A stretch of 40,083 bases of DNA from Pseudomonadota bacterium. Lineage in GTDB: Bacteria > Myxococcota_A > UBA9042. Numbering within the stretch: the stretch's first letter is position 1; each line of letters starts with the position of its first letter. The translations under genes were made by a program, and so were the position numbers. Under the pieces are notes generated by a model, which was not told the origin of the DNA, did not search any database, and was given only the letters and a program-made list of their open reading frames with translations. Where the stretch lies: NCBI GenBank assembly GCA_005777155.1, contig SXNM01000103.1:1-40083 (forward strand), read 5' to 3'. Positions 24,301 to 33,262 of this stretch are shown piece by piece.

Positions 24301-26640
24301 GCGCTGGAGGGCAAGCCGTGCGCCCACGTCGAGGCCTGCGTGAAGGGCGGCGCTTGCAAGGGCGCGGTCTGCGCCGGCGGTGACGCTACGGCGTGCGGCG
24401 ACACCGGAGACTGCGCCGTGCAGCCCGACGTGCTCGGCCTGCGCACCCTACAGGCGACGGGCCGGATCGACGCCGATCAGCACCCCAAGGGCCTCGGGCG
24501 CGTCGCCGTCCTGGACGACGCGGGAGACGTCCAGATCGGCAAGCTCGATTGGCCGATCGCCGCCGACTGGAAGCCGGCCTTTGTCGTCGATGGCCCGCCG
24601 AGCGTCGCCGTCGCCAGCGCGCTCGCCGTCGTCGCGCTCGACGATGGCGGCGTGGTCGTCGGCGCCAGCAGCGGCACCGGCGACGCCAGCGCGCCTGCCT
24701 GGAGCCCTTGGCTGAAGCGCACCGACGCCGTCGGCAAGGTGGCGTGGACGATCGCCGCCGTCCCTGGCGCGGCGCTGCTGCTGCGCGACATCGCTCTGCA
24801 CGACGACGGCAGCGTCGGCGTCGTTGGCAGCGTCGACGCCCAGGGCCGCGCCTGGCTGGCGCGGGTCAGCGCTGGCGGGGCGCAGGTCTTTGGCGCGCTG
24901 GTCAAGGGGCCGGGCGCGCAGGCGAGCGCCGATCGCTGGGTGCTGCGGCGCGCCATCGGCATGCCCAGCGCCGCGCTGATGGCCGTCGGCAGCGTCTATG
25001 CGCCCAGCACCGGCGCCACAGCCATCGCCCGCGGCCTCGTCGTGCGCTACGGTGGCTCTGGCGCCAAGCAGCTCGAGGCGAGCACCGCCCAGCCAGGCGA
25101 GACCATCCTCTTCGACGCTGCGCTGCTCGGCGACGGCACGATTCGCGCGGTCGGGGCGCTGCGGGCGAGCGCGTCGGCGCCCTGGCGGCCCTGGGCGGCG
25201 CACTTTGCCAGCGGTGGCGCGCTGCTGCAGGAGGGGGAACTCCTCGGGGCGGGCGCCTTTGAGGGAAGCGACGCCGCGGTCCGCGTCTTGGTGTCGGCGG
25301 CGATCGGCGCCGACGGTGGCTTGGTCATCGGCGCCTACAGCCAGGCCAAGGTCGGCAGCCCGGCAGTGACAGAGCTGTTTCGGCTCGGCGCGGCAGACGC
25401 CGTCGTCTATCGCCGGCCTTTCGATGAGGGCGGCCACCTGGTGCCATGCGCCGGTTGTCTACTGCCGGCGGCGCGCGATGGCTGGCAGCTGATCGCCAGC
25501 AGCTACGCCGTCGGCAAGGGCCTGGAGACCGCCAGCGCGCGCCGTCTACGCATCGGCGCCTTTGGCCACGCCGACTGCGGCTCGGCCGGCGCCTGCGGCA
25601 GCCTCGATCTGGGCGACTGTAGCGACGGCGTCGCCTGCACCCTGCACGGCTGCGATCCCGGCAAAGGCTGCATGCTGACGCCGCACCACGCCGCCTGCGA
25701 CGACGGCAACGTCTGCACCGCGCAGGCCTGCGAGCTCGTGCAGGGCTGCGCCTTCAGCCCCAAAACGGGGCCCTGCAGCCTGCTCGGCGCCTGCGAGGTC
25801 ACCGCCTGCGACGCCGGGCAGTGCAAGGTTACGGGGGCGCCCTTCGACTGCGGCGACGCCGATCCCTGCACCCTCGACAGCTGCTCGAGCGCCTCCGGCT
25901 GCCTCCACCTGCCGCTGACCGCCGGTTCACGCTGCCGCGATGACGCGGCGTGCCTGCAGGGCGTCTGCCCAGGCAACGGCAAGGGCTGCGGCAGCGCGAC
26001 GCCGCTTGACTGCAACGATTTTGAGGCCTGCACGCTCGACAGCTGCTTGAAGTCAAAGGGTTGTCTGCACAAGGAGGTGGATGGCGGCGCCTGCAGCGAT
26101 GGCGACAGCTGCACCAGCGGGGAGGTCTGCGTCGCCGGCGCCTGCACTGGCGGCAAGGTGAAGCCCTGCGCCAGCGGCCAGGTCTGCACCGGCGGAACGT
26201 GCCAGAGCGCCAGCTGTGGCAGCGGCAACAAGGGACTTACCTTCACCGTGGTCAGCCGCGACGACACACTGGACGTCATGAGAGTGGTCGCCTACGCCGC
26301 GGCGTACGGCTACCCGCCCGACGACAACGCCTACGTCGGCGCCATCGCCTGCCAAGAGAGCCGGCCCGTGCTCTGTCTGCGCATCCACGGCTACAGCGGG
26401 CCGCTGACGCAAACGGCATGGTCCAAGGGCGAGTTGCGCGCCAGCCAGCCGGTATCGGGCTGCGGCGTCCGCACCAACGCGGCGGGTGACAAGGTCTGCA
26501 GCGACCGCTTCGGCGCCAACTGGTCGATGCACCACTGGCATGTCACAGGCCAGGAGACCTTCGCCCACGGCGCGCTGCCGCTTGGCACCCGCAGCTGGGT
26601 CTGGATCAGCGATGAACCGCAGGGGACGTGCGCCCAATGA
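21382..26640 (+). CDS. Giant cysteine-repeat lipoprotein (1752 aa) with propeller-like domain and unique C-terminal domain
   Basis: The TTG start is 3 nt after GGAGGG (21373-21378). The signal has a twin basic stretch (AARRARRF), a Leu-rich core and anchor Cys37 in LADC, with an unusual Asp before the Cys. An acidic Ala/Asp/Gly linker of about 130 residues follows. Residues about 170-1010 are cysteine repeats, starting with CNGxxxC modules (CNGVPYCN, CNGTLACD, CNGGLVCD) and continuing as CDDG..CT dyads. Residues about 1013-1395 form a propeller-like region (repeated ALLGDGTIRAVG and GGLVIGAYS segments). GHADCGSAGAC opens a cysteine-rich cap to about 1610. The final 142 residues, with five Cys and an HHWHVTG segment, are unlike the ends of the sister proteins. 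The stop overlaps the next ATG by 4 bp. The family role is unknown; extracellular location is inferred. Confidence 0.8.
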   Translation: MSAGTQALKSGPLGAARRARRFPALACLLLVSTLADCSEDSPSAGLDPALGPDTSVDAASGSDGGGDLDGLDAEDGAAPRADAAALDSDGELAELQDDAAADAAEEDAAEAAMADSQSADGASDDDASTTDGGVTPDATLDDGAATADGAADAALDASETGDATGCVGDGCPCQSVADCVDDGDLCNGVPYCNQPAGTCATNPASVVSCSSVDDSSCGKTQCQPATGACKLVAAPNGQTCSHANPCVGTAACQAGNCQALSNTCACQSHADCAVKDDDNLCNGTLACDPKSKACVIQPGSVVTCPDSQGGCIASSCAAKTGKCETFLVASGASCDDGQACTVGDSCQGGKCQSGSLACPCLKDSDCAPFEDKDLCNGGLVCDKSQSTIEGTPACVVNLKSVVSCQAPLGKPCLQAGCNALNGKCSLTPKPTGASCDDGSPCTVADTCAAGVCGGVPLACDDGDVCTQDSCLPDAGGCLHAPLLCDDQKPCTLDECKGGKCVHVALLGGCDDGDACTAPDLCAKGACVSKPKACIDDVACTSDGCAPGKGCVFLPLDATACDDGVGCTAGDACQAGVCKGTASAALCDDAKVCTLDACLPIVGCVHYALLATPCDDGDACTTGDLCQGKGCAGQPLQASACDDAKVCTKDSCQSKGPGAGCKHEPAPGPCDDGDACTLGDACSGGACAANTVLPCACKSDADCASKLGADACLGAPVCVKAALPYVCGFAPGTAVVCDTTGDGPCKKTTCAKGKCSAAVSADGSACSAGGDACSAGVCGKGLCVATGVALDCDDGEPCTVDTCDNAAGCKHDATALSGKACDDGDACTVGDACKGGECGAGGAALCDDGAPCTVDLCDKAKGCSVDAAAFDGKACDDGDACQGPDLCVGGVCKGKAKLVCDDASPCTVDDCLVKSGCKHDAAPFAGLPCDDSDPCTGGDACANGLCKGAALDCDDDNACTVDSCVGGACLHLGGALEGKPCAHVEACVKGGACKGAVCAGGDATACGDTGDCAVQPDVLGLRTLQATGRIDADQHPKGLGRVAVLDDAGDVQIGKLDWPIAADWKPAFVVDGPPSVAVASALAVVALDDGGVVVGASSGTGDASAPAWSPWLKRTDAVGKVAWTIAAVPGAALLLRDIALHDDGSVGVVGSVDAQGRAWLARVSAGGAQVFGALVKGPGAQASADRWVLRRAIGMPSAALMAVGSVYAPSTGATAIARGLVVRYGGSGAKQLEASTAQPGETILFDAALLGDGTIRAVGALRASASAPWRPWAAHFASGGALLQEGELLGAGAFEGSDAAVRVLVSAAIGADGGLVIGAYSQAKVGSPAVTELFRLGAADAVVYRRPFDEGGHLVPCAGCLLPAARDGWQLIASSYAVGKGLETASARRLRIGAFGHADCGSAGACGSLDLGDCSDGVACTLHGCDPGKGCMLTPHHAACDDGNVCTAQACELVQGCAFSPKTGPCSLLGACEVTACDAGQCKVTGAPFDCGDADPCTLDSCSSASGCLHLPLTAGSRCRDDAACLQGVCPGNGKGCGSATPLDCNDFEACTLDSCLKSKGCLHKEVDGGACSDGDSCTSGEVCVAGACTGGKVKPCASGQVCTGGTCQSASCGSGNKGLTFTVVSRDDTLDVMRVVAYAAAYGYPPDDNAYVGAIACQESRPVLCLRIHGYSGPLTQTAWSKGELRASQPVSGCGVRTNAAGDKVCSDRFGANWSMHHWHVTGQETFAHGALPLGTRSWVWISDEPQGTCAQ

Positions 26641-29600
26641 CCGCATCTCGCCCGCACGCAGCGCCGCCATTGGGTCATCGCGCCGGCCGGCCCTGGCGCG
26701 CGCTGTCTCGTGGCGGCGCCACGGCGTGGCTCGCCGTCTGCGGCCTCTGTGCCTTTGGCGTCGTCAGCGCTTGCCGCGACGGTTCGACCGAGGGCCCAGC
26801 CAGCGACGCCAGCGCCGCCGGCGACGCCAACGCCGACGCCGCCGACGCCGCGTGCAGCGGCCCCGCCTGCCTTCCCTGCCACGGCCTCACCGACGGCAGC
26901 CCCTGCGACGACGGCGATGTCTGCACCGCCGCCGACGCCTGCTTGGCGGGCGCCTGCGTCGGCGCAGAGGCCTGCGTCTGCCGGAGCGACGGCGACTGCG
27001 CTGGCCGCGAGGACGGCGACCGCTGCAACGGCACGCTCTACTGCGACACCTCGGCGCCGCCGCGCGCCTGCAAGGTGCTGCCGTCCTCCGTCGTCGTCTG
27101 CGTCAACGCCGGCGCGCCCTGCCTCGCCGACGTCTGCGACCCTGCGACCGGTGGCTGCGGCACCAAGGGGCGGCCCGCTGGCGTCAGCTGCGACGACGGC
27201 GACCCCTGCACCCTGAAAGATCAGTGCGATGGCGCCGGCTCGTGCGTCGGCGCCGCCGGCGGTTGCGCTTGCCAATCGGACGCCGACTGCGCCCTGCGAA
27301 CGCCGCCGAGCAAGTGCAAGGGCGCGCACTACTGCGACATCGAAAGCCACACCTGCAAGCTCAACCCGGCCACCGTGTTGACCTGCCCGGCCAGCGGCCA
27401 GCCCTGCGTCGACCTCATCTGCCAGGAGGCGAGCGGCAGCTGCGAGGCGGTTCCGCGCGCTGACGGCGCCGCTTGCGACGACGGCGACCAATGCACCGCC
27501 GGCGACAGCTGCCAGGGCGCCGTGTGCAACGCCGGCACCTGGATCTGCCCCTGCGCCAAGGACGCCGACTGCAAGGGCAAGGAGGACGGCGACACCTGCA
27601 ACGGGCAGCTCTTCTGCGACGTCGCCACCGGCGCCTGCAAGGTCAACCCGGCGACGGTCATCAGCTGTGCCAGCGTCGACGACACGGCCTGCCTGCAGGC
27701 AAAATGCGTCGCCAAGACAGGCGCCTGCGTCACGGTGGCGGTCAATGCCAGCGGCGGCTGCGACGACGGCGATCCCTGCACCTTCGGAGAGAGCTGCGTC
27801 GACGGCGCCTGCGTAGATGGTGCGTTGACCTGCAGCTGCAAGACCGACATCGACTGCGCGGCAAAGGACGACGCAGATCTCTGCAATGGCACGCTGTACT
27901 GCGACCCGAAGCTCGGCGCCTGCAAGACCAATCCAGGCACCGTCGTCAGCTGCCCGACGCCCTCCGCGCCGTGCACCACGTCCATTTGCCAGCCCGCGAC
28001 CGGCGTCTGCCTCAGCGCCCTCGCCAAGGACGGCGCGTCATGCAGCGACGGCTCGGCCTGCACGGTCGGTGACGCCTGCAGCGACGGCGTCTGCGTCGGC
28101 GGCGACGCCCTCGCCTGCCCCTGCCTCGTCGACGCCCACTGCGGCAAGTTCGAGGACGGCAACCCCTGCAACGGTACGCTGTATTGCGACAAATCCGGGC
28201 CGAGCCCCAAGTGCCTCATCAACCCAGCCAGCGTCGTCGCCTGTCCCGCCGTCGACGCCGGCGCCTGCATCGCCATCGCCTGCGTGCCCAGCAGCGGGGC
28301 CTGCGCCCAGGTGCCGCTGCAGCCTGGCAGCGCCTGCGACGACGGCGACCCCTGCACCGGCCCCGACGTCTGCGGCTCTAAGGGCTGCGTCTCCAGCAAG
28401 CTCGCCTGCAAGGACGCTGACCCCTGCACCATCGACTCCTGCGGCCCGCTGACCGGCGGCTGCAGCCACGTCAAGAAGCCCTGCAGCGACGGCAACCCCT
28501 GCACCCAAGACAGCTGCGTGGCGACGACCGGCGCCTGCCAGCACGTCGCCGCCAGCTTGCCCTGCGACGACGGCGACGCCTGCACCGAAGGCGACACCTG
28601 CAAGGCCGGGGTGTGCCAGGGCGGCGGGCTCGGCGCCCTCGGCCTGCTCTGCGTCGACGGCAACGCCTGCACCAAGGACCAGTGCGACGCCAAGACGGGC
28701 GACTGCAGCTTTCCGACCAAGGCCGCTGGCGCCTGCGACGACGGCGACGCCTGCACCGCCGGCGATGGATGCGTCGGCGGCGTCTGCAAGGGCATCGCGT
28801 TCTCCGACGGCGCCTGCGCCGACGGCGACGGCTGCACCCTCGACGCCTGCCACCCCCTGGCCGGGTGCCTGAACCTGCCGATGGTCGGCGCCGACTGCGA
28901 CGACGGCGATGCCTGCACCCACCCCGACACCTGCGGCAGCGTCGGCTGCAAGGGCGCCGCGCTCGGCCCCGGCGAGGTGACGGGCACCACCTGCGACGAC
29001 AGCAACCCCTGCACCCTCGATGGCTGCAAGACAGGGCAGGGCTGTCAGCACCAGAAGCTGACCCACGGCGCCCCGGGCGTGGCGCTCTGCGACGACGGCG
29101 ATCCTTGCTCTAGCGGCGACGCTTGCAAGGACGGCGCCTGTCTAGGCGAGCCCGTCGGCTGCGCCTGCAAGAAGGACGCCGACTGCGCGCCGCTCAACGA
29201 CGACGACCTCTGCAACGGCAGCCTGCGCTGCGACACCGCCAAGGCGCCCTTCCAATGCGTCATCGACAGCGAGACGGTAGTGACCTGCCAAGCCGCTGAC
29301 GGCGCCTGCAGCAGCGCGACGTGCCAGCCGGCCACTGGCGCCTGTAAGCAGAGCACCTTGGCCGACGGCAGCGGCTGCGCTCCGGGCGGCGACGCCTGCC
29401 AGACGGGGACCTGCGCCGGCGGCGCTTGCAAGGCCCTCGGCGCCAAGATCTGCGCCGACGGCAACCCGTGCACCTGCGACACCTGCGCCAAGGCGAGCGG
29501 CTGCCTGCACGCGCCGACGCCGCTCGATGGCAAGCCGTGCGACGATGGCGACCCCTGCACGGTAGAGCACGCCTGCGCCGCGGGCGTCTGCGCCGGCGCC

Positions 29601-31334
29601 AAGCCCAAGAGCTGCGCCGACGGCAACGCCTGCACCTACGACCTCTGCCTCGCCAGCAAGGGCTGCGTGTCGAGCGCTGGCGTCCTCGACGGCAAGCCCT
29701 GCGAGGACGGCGACGCCTGCACAGTCGGCGAGCTTTGCGCCGGCGACGCCTGCAAGGGCGGCCAGCCGAAGGGCTGCGACGACGGCAACGCCTGCACGGG
29801 CGACTCCTGCACCTCGAAGCTCGTCGGCGGCCAGCCGAGCGGCGGCTGCACACACGCGCCGGCGGCCGGCGCCTGCGACGACGGCGACCTCTGCACCGAG
29901 AAGGACGCTTGCGGCGGCGGCGTCTGCGCCGGAAAGGTCGTCGGCTGCGGCGATGGCAACGCCTGCACCGTCGATGCCTGCAAGGCGGCCATCGGCTGCA
30001 TCCACGACGACAAGCCGCTGGAGGGCAAGCTCTGCAATCACGCGCAGGGCTGCGTCATCGGCGCCATCTGTCAGCAGGGCCTCTGCGGCGGCGGCGACGC
30101 CTCGGCTTGCGGCAACATCGGCGACTGCTCGGTGCAGAAGACGGCGCTCTATGTCGCACACGGCCCCGCGGTCGGCAGCCCGCTCATCCACCACGCCAGC
30201 AGCGGCAACATCTGGATCAGCAGCGCCCAGGCGCAGCCGCCGGTGTGGATGGTGGCGCGGCTGGACGCCTTCGCCGAGCAGCAGGCCTACTTCACACTTT
30301 CGATGCCCGACGCCGTGGCCAGCGTACCGGCGGTGGTCGAGTTGCCCGACGGCACCGCGATCCTCGCCGGCGGCACCAACCCGAAGTCGGGCCTCGATTG
30401 GCAGGACTGGAAGACGCAGATTCGTCGCGTCAGCGCCAGCGGCGCTGTGCTGTGGAGCAACGCGCCTGGGACTTTTGGTGGCGGCGAGTCGCGCCTGCTC
30501 CGGCGCAAGGACGGCTCGATTCTGTGGGCCTCGGCGGTGACCTCGCAGACCGAGACGACGTTCATCGCCTTCGCGCCCACCAACGGCAGCAAGCTGTGGA
30601 GCGTCACCCGCAAGGGACCGCAGGCGACGTACGACCTCGACGGTTGGGTGACGCCGGGCCTCATCGAGGCCAGCAACTTGGACATCGTCGCCGCCGGCTC
30701 GCTGCGCAACCCATCGAGCGAGACGACGACCAAAGGCCAGCTGATGTTGACCCGCATGACGTCCGGCGGTGCGTTGGCGTGGGTGCGGTACCAGCCGGTT
30801 GGGTTCGATGGTTCGCTCTTGTCGGTGCGTGAGCGCCCGAGCGGTGAGCTTGTCGCCGTCGGCTATGCGCGGGCCACCGCCGAGGCGCCTAACCAACCGT
30901 GGCTGCTACGCACCGACGCCAAGGGCAACGTCCTGCAGGCGGCGCTGCTCGGCCAGAGCGCGACGGCCCAGGTCGCCACCAGCGTCGTCGTCGCCGGCCT
31001 GGACCTCGTCATCGCGGGCTACAGGCAGCGCGACGCGCCGGCCACCGGCTACGAGGGCACGCTATGGCTGCGTCGCGGCGACGGCTCGACGGCCTGGAGC
31101 CGTGTTTTTGCGCTCAAAGAGACGTCGGTTCTGACCACGCTCGCCCCGACGGTGCACGGCTACCTGGCCGCTGGCAGCGCCGCCAGCACGACGCCGACCG
31201 GCCCGGCGACGACCACGCTGCTGCTGCGGACAGACCCCTGGGGCCACACGCCGTGCGCCGCCGTCGGCAAGTGCGCCGGCAAGACCGAGGCCGACTGCGC
31301 GGTGTGCGACGCCTCCAAGGGCTGCCTGCCCTGA
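26637..31334 (+). CDS. Giant cysteine-repeat lipoprotein (1565 aa) with terminal propeller-like domain
   Basis: ATG 26637 overlaps the upstream TGA as ATGA, with AGGGGA (26621-26626) upstream; a GTG at 26628 is less likely. The signal ends in a perfect lipobox VSAC (Cys46). A very short Ala/Asp linker leads into cysteine modules with CNGTLYCD-type cores (CNGTLYCD three times, CKGAHYCD, CNGQLFCD, CNGSLRCD), then CDDG..CT dyads to about residue 1160. GDASACGNIGDCSVQ marks the switch into a propeller-like domain (about 1163-1530) with repeated IRRVSASGAVLWS and LLRTDAKGNVLQA blades. It closes with LLRTDPWGHTPC and a 26-residue cysteine tail. It is a paralogue of the gene immediately upstream, sharing the GDC-S/A-VQ junction, and the two are co-translated. 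No catalytic motif is visible. Confidence 0.8.
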   Translation: MTASRPHAAPPLGHRAGRPWRALSRGGATAWLAVCGLCAFGVVSACRDGSTEGPASDASAAGDANADAADAACSGPACLPCHGLTDGSPCDDGDVCTAADACLAGACVGAEACVCRSDGDCAGREDGDRCNGTLYCDTSAPPRACKVLPSSVVVCVNAGAPCLADVCDPATGGCGTKGRPAGVSCDDGDPCTLKDQCDGAGSCVGAAGGCACQSDADCALRTPPSKCKGAHYCDIESHTCKLNPATVLTCPASGQPCVDLICQEASGSCEAVPRADGAACDDGDQCTAGDSCQGAVCNAGTWICPCAKDADCKGKEDGDTCNGQLFCDVATGACKVNPATVISCASVDDTACLQAKCVAKTGACVTVAVNASGGCDDGDPCTFGESCVDGACVDGALTCSCKTDIDCAAKDDADLCNGTLYCDPKLGACKTNPGTVVSCPTPSAPCTTSICQPATGVCLSALAKDGASCSDGSACTVGDACSDGVCVGGDALACPCLVDAHCGKFEDGNPCNGTLYCDKSGPSPKCLINPASVVACPAVDAGACIAIACVPSSGACAQVPLQPGSACDDGDPCTGPDVCGSKGCVSSKLACKDADPCTIDSCGPLTGGCSHVKKPCSDGNPCTQDSCVATTGACQHVAASLPCDDGDACTEGDTCKAGVCQGGGLGALGLLCVDGNACTKDQCDAKTGDCSFPTKAAGACDDGDACTAGDGCVGGVCKGIAFSDGACADGDGCTLDACHPLAGCLNLPMVGADCDDGDACTHPDTCGSVGCKGAALGPGEVTGTTCDDSNPCTLDGCKTGQGCQHQKLTHGAPGVALCDDGDPCSSGDACKDGACLGEPVGCACKKDADCAPLNDDDLCNGSLRCDTAKAPFQCVIDSETVVTCQAADGACSSATCQPATGACKQSTLADGSGCAPGGDACQTGTCAGGACKALGAKICADGNPCTCDTCAKASGCLHAPTPLDGKPCDDGDPCTVEHACAAGVCAGAKPKSCADGNACTYDLCLASKGCVSSAGVLDGKPCEDGDACTVGELCAGDACKGGQPKGCDDGNACTGDSCTSKLVGGQPSGGCTHAPAAGACDDGDLCTEKDACGGGVCAGKVVGCGDGNACTVDACKAAIGCIHDDKPLEGKLCNHAQGCVIGAICQQGLCGGGDASACGNIGDCSVQKTALYVAHGPAVGSPLIHHASSGNIWISSAQAQPPVWMVARLDAFAEQQAYFTLSMPDAVASVPAVVELPDGTAILAGGTNPKSGLDWQDWKTQIRRVSASGAVLWSNAPGTFGGGESRLLRRKDGSILWASAVTSQTETTFIAFAPTNGSKLWSVTRKGPQATYDLDGWVTPGLIEASNLDIVAAGSLRNPSSETTTKGQLMLTRMTSGGALAWVRYQPVGFDGSLLSVRERPSGELVAVGYARATAEAPNQPWLLRTDAKGNVLQAALLGQSATAQVATSVVVAGLDLVIAGYRQRDAPATGYEGTLWLRRGDGSTAWSRVFALKETSVLTTLAPTVHGYLAAGSAASTTPTGPATTTLLLRTDPWGHTPCAAVGKCAGKTEADCAVCDASKGCLP

Positions 31335-31425
31335 GCGTGAGACGGCGCCGCCGGCGACCCCGCCGCGCTTGCCACCTGCCGCCGAACATCCGACTCTCCG
31401 GCCCAATCGGCCAGGGGCGGGCCGT

Positions 31426-31433
31426 GGAGGGGG
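31426..31433 (+). promoter_or_regulatory. Ribosome binding site fixing the transporter start
   Basis: GGAGGGGG lies just before the ATG at 31436 (5 nt after GGAGG). The frame is open far upstream (to 30899), inside the preceding lipoprotein, but this site and the hydrophobic first helix place the true start here. The 101-bp gap contains no convincing promoter or terminator. Confidence 0.7.
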
Positions 31434-31435
31434 AG

Positions 31436-33262
31436 ATGGAGTGGCAGGCGTGGTTCACTGGCGCCGTCGTCGTCTCGATGCTGGTGGCGATGGCGACCGA
31501 GCGGGTGCGGCCTGAGAGCGGCCTGGGGCTCGCCCTCAGCGCGCTGATGCTGTCTGGCGTCGTCAGCAGCGAGCGGGCGCTTGGCGGCTTCGCCAACGAA
31601 GGCGTCCTGACCGTCGGCCTGCTCTTTGTCGTCGCGGCGGCGGTCCGGCGATCCGGCGCGCTGGCGCCTGTCGTCGGCATGGCGCTCGGCCGCGCCAGCA
31701 ACCCTCAGGTCGCGTTGCTGCGCATGATGGTGCCGGTCGCTGCCATCTCCGGCATCGTCAACAACACTCCGTTGGTGGCGATGCTGATGCCAGAGCTGCG
31801 CAGCTGGGCCCGCCGCCACGGTGTCGCGCCCAGCCGTTTGCTGCTGCCGCTTTCGTACGCGGCGATGCTCGGCGGCCTGCTGACCGTGCTAGGCACCTCC
31901 ACCAACCTCGTGGTCAACGGCCTGCTCGTCGAATGGCAGCTGCCACCGATCGCCTTCGCCGAGATCGGCCGCATCGGGCTGCCGATCGCCGTCGCCGGCA
32001 TCGCGCTGCTGACGCTCGGCTGGCGCTGGCTGCTGGTCGATCGGCCCGATAGCGAGGCCGCGTTCGCCGATCCGCGCGCTTTTACCACCGAGCTGGAGGT
32101 GCTGCGCGGCGGCGGCTTTGACGGCAAGGCCATCTCCGAGTGCCGACTCGCCGACGGTTCGCCGCTGTTGCCCGTGGAGATCTGTCGCGATCTTCACATC
32201 TTGAGCGCGCCGCGGCTCGACGAAGTGCTCGTCGCCGGCGACCGCCTCGTCATCGCCGGCGGCGTCGCCAGCGTGGCGGCGGCGCTGCGGACCGCGGGCC
32301 TGCGCAAGGCCGTCGACTCGTCTTTCGACACCCGGGCCCTCGGCCAGCAGCGGAGCTTCTTTGAGATCGTCGTCGCCGAACGCTGCCCGCTGATCGGCCA
32401 CCGCGTCGGCAACGGCAGCTTCCGCAAGGCCTACGGTGCGGCGGTGCTGGCGTTGTCGCGGCAGGGCCAGCGGGTGCAGCGGGCGGCGGTGACGACGGAG
32501 TCCAACGCCACCGACGAGCTGCCACGCGCTGAAGGCTGGATCCTGCAGGGCGGCGACACCCTGCTGGTCGAGGCCACGCCGGAGTTCATCGTCAACCACC
32601 GCTTTCATCCGCACTTTCACGTCGTCAGCAGCGCCGAGCTCGACACCGCGCCCCACCCGCGCCACGCGGTCCTCGCCATCGGTGCCTTGCTCGGGTTGGT
32701 CGGCCTCGCTGCCCTTGATGTGCTGCCGGTGCTTCACGGCGCCGTTGCCACCGTGGGCCTGCTCATGCTCTTTGGCTCCATCGACCGCAAGGCCCTGCGC
32801 GAGAGCGTCGATCTGGGCGTGCTCTTCGCCATCGCATGCTCTTTTGGCGTCGGCGCCGCCATCGCCGACAGCGGCCTCGCCGACGCCATGGCGCACATGC
32901 TGGTCGGCGCGGCCAGCGCAGATCCGCACGCGGCGTTGGTGGCCGTCCTGCTGGCGACCATGATCGCGACCGAGCTGCTGAGCAACAACGCCGCGGCGGT
33001 CTTGATGCTGCCGATCGCGTTGGCGACCGCCCGCGGCTTGCACGTCGAGCTCCAGCCCTTCGCCATCGCCGTCATGGTCGGCGCCTCGGCCAGCTTCATC
33101 ACGCCGATGGGCTACCAGACCAACCTCATGGTCTTTGGCCCTGGCGGCTACCGCTTCGCCGACTTCGTCCGCGCCGGCGTGCCGATGAGCGCCATGGTCC
33201 TTTGTCTCAGCAGCTGGCTCATCCCCGTGCTCTGGCCGTTGCGGGCGGTGACGGCGCCGTGA
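31436..33262 (+). CDS. DASS/SLC13-like ion transporter with two RCK_C domains
   Basis: A 608-residue inner-membrane protein of the divalent anion:sodium symporter / CitMHS type. The two halves of the transporter carry the expected substrate- and ion-binding signatures: GIVNNTPLVAMLMP (about 105) with GTSTNLVVNG (about 151), and ELLSNNAAAVLMLPIA (about 511) with ITPMGYQTNLMVFGPG (about 554). Between them, residues about 210-285 and 305-385 are two soluble RCK_C (TrkA-C) domains, the layout of SAC1-like sulfate and related permeases. Likely substrates are sulfate or a dicarboxylate, driven by Na+; the sequence does not decide. The start follows a strong ribosome site. The stop overlaps the next gene (GTGA), so the small lipoprotein is translationally coupled. 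Confidence 0.85.
   Translation: MEWQAWFTGAVVVSMLVAMATERVRPESGLGLALSALMLSGVVSSERALGGFANEGVLTVGLLFVVAAAVRRSGALAPVVGMALGRASNPQVALLRMMVPVAAISGIVNNTPLVAMLMPELRSWARRHGVAPSRLLLPLSYAAMLGGLLTVLGTSTNLVVNGLLVEWQLPPIAFAEIGRIGLPIAVAGIALLTLGWRWLLVDRPDSEAAFADPRAFTTELEVLRGGGFDGKAISECRLADGSPLLPVEICRDLHILSAPRLDEVLVAGDRLVIAGGVASVAAALRTAGLRKAVDSSFDTRALGQQRSFFEIVVAERCPLIGHRVGNGSFRKAYGAAVLALSRQGQRVQRAAVTTESNATDELPRAEGWILQGGDTLLVEATPEFIVNHRFHPHFHVVSSAELDTAPHPRHAVLAIGALLGLVGLAALDVLPVLHGAVATVGLLMLFGSIDRKALRESVDLGVLFAIACSFGVGAAIADSGLADAMAHMLVGAASADPHAALVAVLLATMIATELLSNNAAAVLMLPIALATARGLHVELQPFAIAVMVGASASFITPMGYQTNLMVFGPGGYRFADFVRAGVPMSAMVLCLSSWLIPVLWPLRAVTAP

Noticed and set aside
30899-31435. Upstream extension of the DASS-like transporter into the preceding lipoprotein gene
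   Set aside because: The extension is an out-of-frame shadow of the propeller coding region, and the ribosome site and first membrane helix place the start at 31436.
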